Of a stretch of 33,267 nucleotides of DNA, positions 1 through 8,711 are shown piece after piece (position 1 is the stretch's first letter; every line of letters begins with the position of its first letter). The position numbers and the translations under genes are program-made. The notes beneath the pieces are model-generated. The model ran no database searches. It was not told where the DNA came from and worked only from the letters and a program-made list of their open reading frames with translations. The DNA is from a virus. The stretch is from positions 1-33,267 of IMG/VR virus record IMGVR_UViG_3300038695_000041; one strand, given 5' to 3'.

Positions 1-1695
1 TGCACCATTAAACATAGCATACATACTAGTAACACTACTCACATCCCAATTTGAAGTGTCTGGATTGGCTATTGATGCAAAATAAAACATAGCAAACATA
101 TCAGTAACACTACTCACATCCCAATTTGAAGTATCTGGATTAGCTGATGATGCACCAGAAAACATATATCTCATATTAGTAACACTACTCACAACCCAAT
201 TTGTTGTATCTGGATTTGCTGATGTTGCATTAGCAAACATAAAACTCATATTCGTAACACTACTAACAACCCAATTTGAAACATCAGGATTTGCTGATGA
301 TGCCCTAGAAAACATCCTATTCATATTAGTAACTAAACTTAAATTTGGTACATCTGTAGCAGTTATTAACATATTTGAACAACCAAAAAAAGCATTTTCA
401 AAACTACTCCAAGCAATAGTCCCCCAATTTTTTATATCTGTAATCTTATCCTTATCTCCACCATTATCAAAAGCAATTTTATTAAATCCATTTGTAGCTT
501 TTGGTGTAATTTCTAGAACATACACACCAGAACTAGGTAAGGTAATAGTCTGTTGATTAGATAAATCATTAAAAGTTTGCACAACAGAACCGCCTTGTTT
601 TGCTACGACGTCATAATCTCCTACAGCTCCTGTAAATTCAAATTGTTCTGAATTAGATATTCCAGCTTTAGTTGTATCAACTTCTATGATAAATGGTACA
701 CTTGTAACTCCACCGTCTGTAATAGTCCAATTATATGTATTAACTAATATATCTCTACCTGTTTGACCCGAAAAATTATATTTGATTGTCCCTGCACCAA
801 ACTCCACATTTTGTTTCAATGATAGTTGTGACCAATTCTCATATATAGCTGTTAAGTTTTCTACTGATAGGTTTGAATCACGAAATATATTACCCATTCT
901 ATCAACATTACTTACATCCCAATTAGAAACATCTGGATTTGCTGATGAAGCACCGTCAAACATTCTATACATATTATCAACACTACTTACATCCCAATTA
1001 GAAACATCAGGATTTGCGATTGAAGCATCCTCAAACATACTTCTCATTATAGTTACATTACTTACATCCCAGTTAGAAACATTTGGATTTGCTGATGTTG
1101 CATTACGAAACATTAAATACATATTATCAACACTACTTACATCCCAGTTTGAAACGTCTGGATTTGCTGATGTTGCACTGAAAAACATACTTCTCATATC
1201 ATTAACATTACTTACGTCCCAATTTGAAGTATCTGGGTTTGCGGATGAAGCACCACGAAACATTTCTTCCATAACAGTAACTAAACTCAAATTAGGAATA
1301 TCGGTTGCTGTTACTGTCATATTTTCAGAATCCCTAAAAGCAGCATCAAAAGTAGACCAAACAACATCTCCCCATTGCTTAATGTCTGTAATTTTTAGCT
1401 TATCCCCTCCCCTATCAAATCGTATTCTATTAAATCCATTTGTAGCTTTTGGTGTAATTTCTAAATTATAAACACCACTACCACCACTAAATGTAATAGT
1501 TTCTTGATTAGATAAATCATTAAAAGTTTGCACAACAGAACCGCCTTGTTTTGCTACTACGTCATAATCTCCTACAGCTCCTGTAAATTCAAAAGCATCT
1601 GAAGCACTTCCAGCCTTTGAAGTGTCAACTTCAATAATAAAAGGATTTAAAGCTGCTGCTCTCAATCTACTAGCTGCTATAATTCCCATGTTCAT
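1..1695 (-). CDS. BspA-like/DUF285 repeat surface protein, 3' end cut by window edge
   Basis: An open frame of 565 codons begins at the ATG at 1695 (MNMGIIAASRLRAAA) and stays open to base 1, so the C-terminus is missing. It holds two copies of a module of about 317 residues. Each copy has an Ig-like or lectin-like start (FEFTGAVGDYDVVAKQGGSV, then LEITPKATNGFN), a linker with ITDIKxWG, and five or more tandem units of about 24 residues of the form ANPDxSNWDVSxVxxMxxMF. Those units are the hallmark of the DUF285/BspA leucine-rich-like surface repeat. In bacteria the repeat mediates surface binding. Here, downstream of tail-fibre genes and starting 1 nt after the stop of the 757-aa protein, a virion-borne adhesin is the natural inference. 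Translation is probably coupled to the preceding gene. A BspA-type fold is clear; attachment to the tail is inferred. Confidence 0.85.
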   Translation of the reverse strand, partial: MNMGIIAASRLRAAALNPFIIEVDTSKAGSASDAFEFTGAVGDYDVVAKQGGSVVQTFNDLSNQETITFSGGSGVYNLEITPKATNGFNRIRFDRGGDKLKITDIKQWGDVVWSTFDAAFRDSENMTVTATDIPNLSLVTVMEEMFRGASSANPDTSNWDVSNVNDMRSMFFSATSANPDVSNWDVSSVDNMYLMFRNATSANPNVSNWDVSNVTIMRSMFEDASIANPDVSNWDVSSVDNMYRMFDGASSANPDVSNWDVSNVDRMGNIFRDSNLSVENLTAIYENWSQLSLKQNVEFGAGTIKYNFSGQTGRDILVNTYNWTITDGGVTSVPFIIEVDTTKAGISNSEQFEFTGAVGDYDVVAKQGGSVVQTFNDLSNQQTITLPSSGVYVLEITPKATNGFNKIAFDNGGDKDKITDIKNWGTIAWSSFENAFFGCSNMLITATDVPNLSLVTNMNRMFSRASSANPDVSNWVVSSVTNMSFMFANATSANPDTTNWVVSSVTNMRYMFSGASSANPDTSNWDVSSVTDMFAMFYFASIANPDTSNWDVSSVTSMYAMFNGA

Positions 1696-1696
1696 A

Positions 1697-3970
1697 TTAA
1701 GCTAATTTTAAAGTTCCTAAGATTGTGCTTACATCGCTCCCATCGGTTCTGATTCCAAAGAAACAATGCTGTTCTGCTGTCTCTGCTAAGAATACTGAAG
1801 GCACGTTTAAAGTTCCTCCTGATTCTGCTGAAAATGTGACTTGACCTGTACCTCCTTGCTTGCCTTGAAACTCTAAGTTAGCAGCTAGCCCATTAGGTAC
1901 TACAACCGTACACGCATTAGAGAATATTAAAAACTTATCTACATCGGTAGCTAATAGAATATAACTAGATGCTGTAACTGTTTTGTTGGTTCTTGCTGTA
2001 AGATCTTCGCCTGCAGGTCCTGTTTCTCCTTGTGGTCCTGTTTCTCCTTGTATTCCTTGAGGTCCCGTGTCTCCTGTGTCTCCTTTAGGTCCTTGTGGTC
2101 CAGTTAATGAATCTATAAAATCCTGTTGACTTCCAGTGTTGCCAGCATTTAGCCATACTTGATAAGCTGAATCACCGTCAGCACCATCAGAACCAATAGC
2201 ACCATCCTCTCCTTTAATTGAATCTATAAAGTCTTGCTCAGTTCCTGTATTTCCATTTGCTAACCAAACATCATAAGCAGAATCACCAACACTTCCATCA
2301 TTTCCATCGTCTCCTTTAGGTCCTATTAAACTAGGAGTAGTAAAAGTAGTTCCATCTATATATGTAAATGTTAAAGTTCCATCACCATTATCTTCAATAT
2401 TTTCTATAGAGTTTCTATCTGTAAGATTAACTAAAGTACTTTCTAAATTAGTTATAGCACTAATAGGATGAGAATTTACTTCATCACGTCCTCTTAATTG
2501 TGAGTGAATAATTTGTAAAGGTGTAGTAACATAACTCCCGTTACCATTTCCAACTTGAAAAGTTACAGTTACATTACTAGTCCTTGTTGTATTTGCATAA
2601 ATTTTGATTCCTAATCTATCAGTCTCATTTGTGTCATAAGCAGGTTTAAAGATTTGACTAGCAACCATTTCCGCTATAGAGTTATTTATTTCTCTACTAT
2701 CAAAAGTAAATAAAATCGTTTCAGTACCACCTACTGTTCTTTTAAATACTTCATATCTTAATTTTGTAATTCCTTGTGAAGCAGTTGTACTTACAAAAGA
2801 ATTAAGCACCCACAACCCCGAAGGTATTTGGGTAGTTGCTAAATCAGTATTAAAGATGTAATCTTGTACTAAGACTTCGTTATCGTTTACTACTGTATTA
2901 ATGGTAGTTGCATTATTATCATCTGAATAGCTTAATTGTTTATAAGCTGGTACATTTATACTATCTAAATTAGTAAAATAAACGTTACCTGCGTAACCTC
3001 CTGAACCAACGCTTTCATTTAACTTTGTCCTTACTTCTGGACTTAGCTTTGGCTCTGTTACTGCATCATCATCTATTTCCGCAGTTGACACCGTGTCTAA
3101 CTCAGATAAGTCTCCAAAACTAGGTAGGTTTTCTATTACATTTACATCTATTTTTTTACCTTCTTTGGGTCTTATTGTTGTAGCTGTATCTGCTTCCCAT
3201 TTACAGTAGTCTAATAACTCTTCATCGGTTATTCTACTAAAATCTTCTTCCGTTGGTTCATATACTCCGAGCCCTACTGGACCAGTATCTCCTGAGTATA
3301 ACCATGCTTGGTTACTTCCATTTTGCTCTGCTCTGAATATAGTGTAGGCTTCAGTTTCATCTTGTAAATTATAAGGTGGTGTTTTTGCACTTACAAATTC
3401 CCAAATTTCTTGTGAACCTATATCTCCTACATCTATTGTCTCTGTATTTCCCCCTTCTAGACTTCCTGTAGAAAGAAGTTCTTTTGATATTACTTGTATT
3501 TGAAAAGCCTCTACTGTATTATTCCCCTCTCCATAGTCTCCTGCTACTACGTCTTTTCTTTGAAACACGCATATAGCAAATATGTCTTTGAATATTGTAG
3601 TAAAAAAAGGAACTTCATTTTTAGATATGGTGAAAGGATTTCTTCTATTTATATCAAAAGCTATTTGTTGAGCTAGTACTGTACTATCTCCGAAAATCAA
3701 TCCCGATGAAGGTACATTTATAGAACTAGTAAAAATTCCTGCACTATTTTCTTTTAATACTAATTCACTATCAGCAGTCCCTGTATTCCACCAATACTCT
3801 AAAACCTCTCCGTCCTCTACAACACCTACAGTTTTGCCTACTTTTCTTACAGCTTGAGGTACCCTGGACTTTGCTTCAGCCAAAGAGTTCCAAACACCAT
3901 AGTAAAAGTCAACATTTGACTCAGGGTTTACTACTTTTATAGTATTCGCTAAATTAAAAGTGTTATCCAT
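1697..3970 (-). CDS. tail fibre-like protein with collagen-like repeats
   Basis: A 757-residue protein. The N-terminal ~75 residues (NLANTIKVVNPESNVDFYYG, then VPQAVR, GKTVGV and EYWW) closely match the N-terminus of the next gene upstream and probably form a common particle-attachment domain. The middle (about 330-500) is beta-rich and unassigned. From about residue 545 there are Gly-X-Y collagen-like stretches (GPKGDDGNDG, GPQGPKGDTGDTGPQG, GPQGETGPAG). They alternate with two copies of a helical insert GDSAYxVWLxxGNTGxxQDFIDS, a motif common in collagen-like phage fibres. The final ~90 residues would be a trimeric beta tip (VVVPNGLAANLEFQGKQGG). The likely role is a trimeric adsorption fibre. 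Start is the ATG at 3970, 4 nt after the previous stop. Receptor unknown. Confidence 0.85.
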   Translation of the reverse strand: MDNTFNLANTIKVVNPESNVDFYYGVWNSLAEAKSRVPQAVRKVGKTVGVVEDGEVLEYWWNTGTADSELVLKENSAGIFTSSINVPSSGLIFGDSTVLAQQIAFDINRRNPFTISKNEVPFFTTIFKDIFAICVFQRKDVVAGDYGEGNNTVEAFQIQVISKELLSTGSLEGGNTETIDVGDIGSQEIWEFVSAKTPPYNLQDETEAYTIFRAEQNGSNQAWLYSGDTGPVGLGVYEPTEEDFSRITDEELLDYCKWEADTATTIRPKEGKKIDVNVIENLPSFGDLSELDTVSTAEIDDDAVTEPKLSPEVRTKLNESVGSGGYAGNVYFTNLDSINVPAYKQLSYSDDNNATTINTVVNDNEVLVQDYIFNTDLATTQIPSGLWVLNSFVSTTASQGITKLRYEVFKRTVGGTETILFTFDSREINNSIAEMVASQIFKPAYDTNETDRLGIKIYANTTRTSNVTVTFQVGNGNGSYVTTPLQIIHSQLRGRDEVNSHPISAITNLESTLVNLTDRNSIENIEDNGDGTLTFTYIDGTTFTTPSLIGPKGDDGNDGSVGDSAYDVWLANGNTGTEQDFIDSIKGEDGAIGSDGADGDSAYQVWLNAGNTGSQQDFIDSLTGPQGPKGDTGDTGPQGIQGETGPQGETGPAGEDLTARTNKTVTASSYILLATDVDKFLIFSNACTVVVPNGLAANLEFQGKQGGTGQVTFSAESGGTLNVPSVFLAETAEQHCFFGIRTDGSDVSTILGTLKLA

Positions 3971-3974
3971 TTTC

Positions 3975-5120
3975 TTAACTTAATGTTATCTCTGCCATTA
4001 CATTCAAAGGAATTGCTGTTTGTAGATTAAAAATCTTATAATTTACTAGATTTCCTCCTCCATCTTCCACACTTATAGTAGATTCTAAAAAGTTACCTGT
4101 TATATTTTCGTTGTTCTGTGTCGTCACATTCACCAAGTCTTTAGTATCTGGGATTACAATAGTAAATCTAGTGGTATTTATATTTACCGTAAACCTATCT
4201 GTGTTACTAAAGTTTGAGTTTAAACTCCTTATTGCTGAAGAAGTTGTCGGAAAGTTTGCAACTGAACCAAAAAATTGCCTGTACCTTCCTACAAGTTGCA
4301 CATTGTTATCACCTATAGTTCCCGCTGAAAAAGGGAAATTAAAATTATTCCCTTCACTGTTTAATGGCTGCGGTCCTATTTGATGAGTCACTATAGACTC
4401 AAACTCGTTTTGTCCTTCTGTTACCACATGAGAAAAAGATATAGTATCGCCCGCCTGACTAGTTCCATCAAAGCTATACCCTGATGCTGCTCCTGCTCTT
4501 AAGTCTTGGGTGGCATTTGGGCTCCATGATCCTGAAACCAAGTCCCCTCTTATAAGGCCTCTATTAAATTGTCCTGTGAGGGTTATGTTGGCTGTAGAAC
4601 CTACCTCTCTAATTCCTGTTATAGAAGTAGACAAGTTATAAGATGGTGATATCAAAGTTGGTTCGTAAGTAGAGAGTAGTAGTAATTTTACGAAATCTGT
4701 AAAAGACAGGCCTTCTTCTAATATATCACCTATATTTATGTTACCCGCTACAATTTGTGCAGGAACTTCTTCTTCTAAATTTGCTAGTTGATCTAAATCA
4801 AGATTTTCTAATAAAGTGTCAACTTGGTCAGATGTATAGTAATTATTCAGTAATTGATTTATTTGAGTGCTAGTCAGATATTCAGATAAATCAACTTCAA
4901 CTCCTTTTTCTATTAAATCAGAGTCTTCTGTACCATCTTTCCACCAGTACTCGACAACACTAGTGCCATCTAATACACCTACTGTTTTACCTTTTGCTCT
5001 TACAGCTTGTGGTACATTTAATACTGCGTCTGTGACGTTATCCCAAACTCCGTAGTAGAAATCCACGTTTGAAGAAGGGTTTACTATTTTTACTAAATTG
5101 GCTAAATTGAAAGTGCTCAT
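3975..5120 (-). CDS. tail fibre/receptor-binding-like protein, hybrid of its neighbours
   Basis: A 381-residue protein. Residues 1-75 (STFNLANLVKIVNPSSNVDF, then FYYGVW, VPQAVR, GKTVGV, EYWWKDGTEDSDL) are paralogous to the N-terminus of the 757-aa fibre. Residues about 95-135 look helical or coiled (TSTQINQLLNNYYTSDQVDT). The last ~220 residues, including VGRYRQFFGS, FTIVIPD and the ending AIPLNVMAEITLS, are paralogous to the C-terminus of the protein encoded just upstream. The three consecutive genes therefore look like products of module exchange: attachment head plus tip. A minor tail or receptor-binding role is inferred from the context and the shared attachment module. No enzymatic motif seen. 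Confidence 0.8.
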   Translation of the reverse strand: MSTFNLANLVKIVNPSSNVDFYYGVWDNVTDAVLNVPQAVRAKGKTVGVLDGTSVVEYWWKDGTEDSDLIEKGVEVDLSEYLTSTQINQLLNNYYTSDQVDTLLENLDLDQLANLEEEVPAQIVAGNINIGDILEEGLSFTDFVKLLLLSTYEPTLISPSYNLSTSITGIREVGSTANITLTGQFNRGLIRGDLVSGSWSPNATQDLRAGAASGYSFDGTSQAGDTISFSHVVTEGQNEFESIVTHQIGPQPLNSEGNNFNFPFSAGTIGDNNVQLVGRYRQFFGSVANFPTTSSAIRSLNSNFSNTDRFTVNINTTRFTIVIPDTKDLVNVTTQNNENITGNFLESTISVEDGGGNLVNYKIFNLQTAIPLNVMAEITLS

Positions 5121-5129
5121 TGGTATATT

Positions 5130-6083
5130 TTAAAGGGTTACATTTACAGTTACCTCTAATGGTATTGCTGTGGAGTATTCTAATAAGTTGTAAGTTACAG
5201 GGTTAAAGTCTGCATCTGTTATTGTAAGTGTTCTTTGATTGTCTAAGAAGTTTTGAGTAAGCGTTTCGTTGTTGGAAGTAGTTATTTTTATGCTGTTTGT
5301 ATTTATAACTTGAGGTATAGCTATAGTCATAAACCTTTGGTTAGCATTAAAATAAAAATAGTTAGAGTTTTCGAATACGGAACTTAAATCTTGTCTTATA
5401 TCTGCTCCTTGTGTAAAAAAAGAGGTACTGCTTCCAAAAAATATATTATATCTTCCCACTATGCTTTTATTTGAAGTTATTGTTCCTGCTTGTATTCTTC
5501 CTGTTGAGTCCTCTTCTCCTATGTTGTTCTGTTTTAAGCCTCCTTGCTCGTAAGTTATTTCACTAGAATGAGTGACTGTTTCTCTTCCTATAATAAAAGA
5601 ATCTCCTCCTGCCAAAACATTTTGGTTTGTGTCTGTATCTGCGATTATAGTACTATCTCTGAACAGTTTGATGTTTGTTACTTCTCCTGCATCATTCCTG
5701 AAAAAGTTTGTGCTCAGTATCCTACTTAAATTTGTTCCTGCTTCTACAACTGTAGGATTCCCAAAATCAACTGTAGAAGATGGTGGTACATAGTTTGGTG
5801 GTTGAATTATAGCATTTTTCAAAGATTCAATGTCGTCCAAGATAGAACTACTAACTTCTAGTTCAACTACTTCTCCATTTAAGTTAACTTCAACAGTTCC
5901 ATTTGGAGATTGAATGTTTGCTATAGAGTCTGCATCACCAGCTATTAGAAAAATGTTTTTCCTAGAATCTGTAACATACATCTCTACCCCTAAAGCTTCT
6001 CTTAAAAAATAAACTGCATTTGCACATCTATCTTCTTTAGCAGGCAAGGCCATTACAAAAAAATGAGGTGTTTGTTTTGACAT
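5130..6083 (-). CDS. tail-associated protein sharing the C-terminal module of its neighbour
   Basis: A 317-residue protein starting MSKQTPHFFVMALPAKEDRC. I chose the ATG at 6083 rather than the upstream ATG at 6107: it overlaps the previous stop as TAATG, which suits translational coupling, and the longer form only adds residues that overlap the neighbour. The N-terminus (about 1-70) differs from the other fibre genes. From about residue 100 on it is beta-rich and ends VGRYNIFFGS, then AIPLEVTVNVTL, which parallels the 381-aa protein. Probably a structural or receptor-facing tail protein. No catalytic residues seen. Confidence 0.75.
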   Translation of the reverse strand: MSKQTPHFFVMALPAKEDRCANAVYFLREALGVEMYVTDSRKNIFLIAGDADSIANIQSPNGTVEVNLNGEVVELEVSSSILDDIESLKNAIIQPPNYVPPSSTVDFGNPTVVEAGTNLSRILSTNFFRNDAGEVTNIKLFRDSTIIADTDTNQNVLAGGDSFIIGRETVTHSSEITYEQGGLKQNNIGEEDSTGRIQAGTITSNKSIVGRYNIFFGSSTSFFTQGADIRQDLSSVFENSNYFYFNANQRFMTIAIPQVINTNSIKITTSNNETLTQNFLDNQRTLTITDADFNPVTYNLLEYSTAIPLEVTVNVTL

Positions 6084-6436
6084 TACCACTCTATTTTTGG
6101 CACACAATTTCCTATTATATTACAGGATTCTTCTTGTGTTGGTTCGTTTGTTTCTTGTTTGTAAACTTGTATAGCTGTATAAAAACCTTTACTTTTTGGT
6201 GGGCACTTGTCTTGAAGTTTGCCTTCTATTTTGTCCCATATGTAATCTAGCATTGAACAACTTTCTGGACAAGTTTTGTCATACATCATGAAGGTTTGTA
6301 AAAATCTTCCTTCATCCATTTTTTCGCCTAACATAAACCTCTTCCACATATTCTCTTTTTCTACAAATTTGAGAAGTCTGTTCTCATATTTATCTCTATA
6401 ATATTCGGGGGAAATTGTGTTTATACTTTGTGGCAT
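6083..6436 (-). CDS. conserved small phage protein of unknown function
   Basis: A 117-residue protein (MPQSINTISPEYYRDKYENR...) with four cysteines in the second half (CPESC, CPPKSK, SCNIIGNC region). It looks mostly helical. It is packed between the 181-aa gene (1-nt gap) and the fibre genes, with TAATG overlap into the next gene. The pairing of a small Cys-containing protein with the 181-aa protein upstream suggests a structural or tail-adaptor role, but I do not recognise the family. Confidence 0.7.
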   Translation of the reverse strand: MPQSINTISPEYYRDKYENRLLKFVEKENMWKRFMLGEKMDEGRFLQTFMMYDKTCPESCSMLDYIWDKIEGKLQDKCPPKSKGFYTAIQVYKQETNEPTQEESCNIIGNCVPKIEW

Positions 6437-6437
6437 C

Positions 6438-6983
6438 TTATATACAGTCTTTACATTCTTTATAAGCTTTCAATCTAGTAGTTGCTAATTTGAACGCATC
6501 TTTGGCTTGTGGAATTAATCCTTTTCTAGCATTAGCAGAGGCAGCTCTAAGTAAGCCTTCAATAACTAATAGTTTGTTCATTATTTCTGTATTGAATATA
6601 CTATATTCTAAATCTAGCTTTATCCAAACTTCATCTAAATCGTTTTGAAAGTTGTCCTTTTTAAGGTAATTCTTTTCTAGAACTCTTTCTCCATCTTTAC
6701 CTGCTTTAAGCTGTATATTGTATATACCATCAGGTAATTTTTCAGTGTTTTCTTCGCAGTCAATGTGTGAAGATAAGTTCAAACTTAAAGAATTAAAACC
6801 GTTAGTTTTTTCTTTGGCAAATACAGAAACTATAGGTTCATCTCTATTAGGCGTTTTTATTTCTAGATAAGCGGGCATATTTTTTATGACACGCCATCTA
6901 GAATAATCTGCAACTAATAGAATTTCAGGATCCCCTGAGTCTAAAACTTGAAAGTTTAATTTTATTTTACCTATGTCTGACAT
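6438..6983 (-). CDS. putative virion protein, unknown family
   Basis: A 181-residue protein. Residues 1-120 read as a beta-sandwich-like domain (KIKLNFQVLDSGDPEILLVA, LSLNLSSHIDC, GIYNIQLKAG). Residues 125-178 are helical (NKLLVIEGLLRAASANARKG), ending in YKECKDCI with a CxxC-like pair. The order after the lysis genes and directly before fibre genes suggests a baseplate- or tail-linked structural protein. No confident homology from sequence alone. Confidence 0.7.
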   Translation of the reverse strand: MSDIGKIKLNFQVLDSGDPEILLVADYSRWRVIKNMPAYLEIKTPNRDEPIVSVFAKEKTNGFNSLSLNLSSHIDCEENTEKLPDGIYNIQLKAGKDGERVLEKNYLKKDNFQNDLDEVWIKLDLEYSIFNTEIMNKLLVIEGLLRAASANARKGLIPQAKDAFKLATTRLKAYKECKDCI

Positions 6984-6992
6984 TGTGAATTA

Positions 6993-7136
6993 TTAAGGTG
7001 TCTCTACTATATCTACTCTGCCTTCTAGTACGGTTAAGTCTTCTTGTAAAGATTGCTTCTCTAATTCAAGAGTATCTATTTTTTCCATTAGGTCTGTGAC
7101 CATTGCGGGAAGATTGAACCAAGTTACTTTTTCCAT
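6993..7136 (-). CDS. 47-aa coiled-coil protein
   Basis: A short frame from the ATG at 7136: MEKVTWFNLPAMVTDLMEKI, continuing with DTLELEKQSLQEDLTVLEGR and ending VDIVETP. It fills an otherwise empty gap of about 165 nt between the 163-aa and 181-aa genes, on the same strand and with tight spacing. The heptad pattern of Leu/Ile from residue 16 to 44 predicts a coiled coil. Function unknown; perhaps an oligomerising accessory in the lysis or tail region. The collinear tight packing is the main evidence that it is real. Confidence 0.6.
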   Translation of the reverse strand: MEKVTWFNLPAMVTDLMEKIDTLELEKQSLQEDLTVLEGRVDIVETP

Positions 7137-7148
7137 TTTAATTGTTAT

Positions 7149-7640
7149 TTAATTGTTTTTAGATATTTTTTTAAATTTTTCTACTCCTCTAGAACCAAAG
7201 TAAGCTAAACATACAGTTATTAAAAGATTTTTTAATAGTTCTACCCACTCAGGGGCAACTATAAAAGTCTTTATAGAACTATCAAGCATTACAAATATGA
7301 ACATGCAAGCCATTAAAAATGCTAGTACCAGCGGTCTTATATTTTTACTTAGCCAACTATCCGAAGTCATGTCGGCTTCCCATCTCTTTGTAACGTTAAG
7401 CATATCTTGCTTATCCATTTCAATTTCAGCCTGTAGCATTATTTTCTCACTTTCTGTGAGTTCTTCTGTTCCTGCTATTTTATCTGATAACTTTTTAAGT
7501 CCTTCTATCCCTGTAATACTTCCTGCTATGTCTAGTAATCCAGGTGCTACATTTTTACCTTGTTTTACCAACCAACGAAGTGAATCACCGACTCTTGTAC
7601 TTCCATTGCGTTCTTTATATGTTAGTTTATCGTCTGGCAT
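7149..7640 (-). CDS. holin-like membrane protein (GTA holin 3TM type)
   Basis: A 163-residue protein. The cytoplasmic N-terminal part is amphipathic and charged (residues 1-90). It is followed by WEADMTSDSWLSKNIRPLVL, a signature arrangement of the GTA-type holin family. Two hydrophobic segments follow (about 105-125 LAFLMACMFIFVMLD; about 135-152 LLKNLLITVCLAYFGSRG) and then a basic tail. It lies immediately after the peptidase gene with a 1-nt overlap, so membrane permeabilisation at lysis is the likely role. Family assignment is by motif memory; membrane topology is seen directly. Confidence 0.75.
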   Translation of the reverse strand: MPDDKLTYKERNGSTRVGDSLRWLVKQGKNVAPGLLDIAGSITGIEGLKKLSDKIAGTEELTESEKIMLQAEIEMDKQDMLNVTKRWEADMTSDSWLSKNIRPLVLAFLMACMFIFVMLDSSIKTFIVAPEWVELLKNLLITVCLAYFGSRGVEKFKKISKNN

Positions 7641-8152
7641 TATATATCAAATAAATATACTTTTGGGTTTTTTGGATCATCACACACATCTAAATGTACC
7701 CACGTAATAGGTTTTCCTTTTAATTTGTGTTCTAATCTTATAGGGTGTGGTAGTTCTTCCTGTACAGACAAAAGCCAATTTCTATGTTCTTCGGCTGTTT
7801 CTGCCTCAACATCATAGTCTAAAGCCATAGCTAATACGTGACCACTTAACCAAGAGTCATCCCTAGTAGCCCTTTTTTGAACCATAGGTGTTGAAGTATC
7901 TCTTATGCCTCTTTCATCAAAGATTCCATTCCATAACCATGTGTTAACAGTTATAGACTTTCCTTTTTTTATTCTTACCCAAAGTATTGTTTGTAATAAT
8001 CTTCTATCAAATCTAGATAAAAATAAATTATCGCCAAAATGCTTGTATTTTTTGTAAGCCCCTGGACTAACTAATTCTCGTATATCAAAATACCCTAGTA
8101 CACCTTTGTAAAGGTCTTCAGTACTTATATTTAATATTTGAGCTTTAGTCAT
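7640..8152 (-). CDS. peptidase M15-like endolysin
   Basis: A 170-residue protein. It carries the M15/VanY-like zinc motif layout: SGHVLAMALDYDV gives His105 and Asp112, and WVHLDV gives His153, the three expected metal ligands. Length fits a single-domain D-Ala-D-Ala carboxypeptidase/endopeptidase. It would cut peptidoglycan cross-links. Its neighbours are a holin gene upstream (8-nt overlap) and a second holin-like gene downstream (1-nt overlap). No signal peptide is seen, consistent with holin-dependent release. Some phage M15 proteins are virion-associated, so a structural role is the alternative. Confidence 0.85.
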   Translation of the reverse strand: MTKAQILNISTEDLYKGVLGYFDIRELVSPGAYKKYKHFGDNLFLSRFDRRLLQTILWVRIKKGKSITVNTWLWNGIFDERGIRDTSTPMVQKRATRDDSWLSGHVLAMALDYDVEAETAEEHRNWLLSVQEELPHPIRLEHKLKGKPITWVHLDVCDDPKNPKVYLFDI

Positions 8153-8642
8153 TTTTATCTTTTTTGTTAATATCGTATACTGCTTTTTTTAAATATGATT
8201 CTAGAAACTTTCTTAGACCTTTTAGTATGTCGGATATATAATCAGTGTTTTCTATATTTTCTTTTTTCCTAATACTTAATATATTTGTTATAGAGCTTAT
8301 ACCTTCGCTAATCACTAATATTCTGAGGACTAAGACTATTAACCATTTAAAGTCAAATCCTAAACCTAGTGCTACTAAAGCCAAAACCATTGGTATGGTA
8401 AGTATTGTAGCTTTTGAAATCAGTCCCCATAGTAATCTTTCAAAGGTAAATCTTAAGTCTTTTAAGTATACTGCTTTTATGGCCCCTAGTGCCGTATCTG
8501 CCATCATTAATATAGACAAAATTTTCACTATATCTAAATCTACATTTAAAAAAACAAACAGTAAGTAGATTGCTGTTTTTGCTTCCTGCCAATAATCTCC
8601 TAAAAGATGTGCTTTATTGTACAAGTAGTTCTCAATTCTCAT
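8145..8642 (-). CDS. phage holin, Phage_holin_4 (TcdE/Hol44)-like
   Basis: A 165-residue membrane protein with about four hydrophobic segments (about 25-40, 42-60, 75-95, 98-118). They are followed by SEGISSITNILSIRK, which matches the conserved E-x-S-I-x-E/T-N region of this holin family, and a highly charged C-terminus (YLKKAVYDINKKDKND). It is the first gene of the lysis cassette after the terminator at 8675-8696, so lysis genes may be expressed mostly by readthrough. Role: timed inner-membrane permeabilisation. Confidence 0.8.
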   Translation of the reverse strand: MRIENYLYNKAHLLGDYWQEAKTAIYLLFVFLNVDLDIVKILSILMMADTALGAIKAVYLKDLRFTFERLLWGLISKATILTIPMVLALVALGLGFDFKWLIVLVLRILVISEGISSITNILSIRKKENIENTDYISDILKGLRKFLESYLKKAVYDINKKDKND

Positions 8643-8664
8643 ATAGACTGTGTAGGATGTCAGG

Positions 8665-8696
8665 TTATTAAAAGAAAGGGGTTTTTACACCCCTTT
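8665..8696 (-). terminator. terminator/attenuator between virion module and lysis cassette
   Basis: Perfect 7-bp arms AAAGGGG (8675-8681) and CCCCTTT (8690-8696) with an 8-nt loop. On the minus strand the hairpin is followed by CTTTTAAT. It sits just after the stop of the 549-aa gene. The U-tract is short, so partial readthrough into the lysis genes is expected. Confidence 0.65.
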
Positions 8697-8711
8697 GTTC
8701 ATTTTTCAACT

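Noticed and set aside
782-1471. 229-codon plus-strand ORF at the left end
   Set aside because: Shadow of the minus-strand DUF285 repeats; its repeated LSTLLTSQLETSGFA pattern is just the antisense of the SNWDV units.
6083-6107. Longer start (ATG 6107) for the tail-associated gene
   Set aside because: The ATG at 6083 forms a TAATG overlap with the preceding stop, as for several other genes in this operon.
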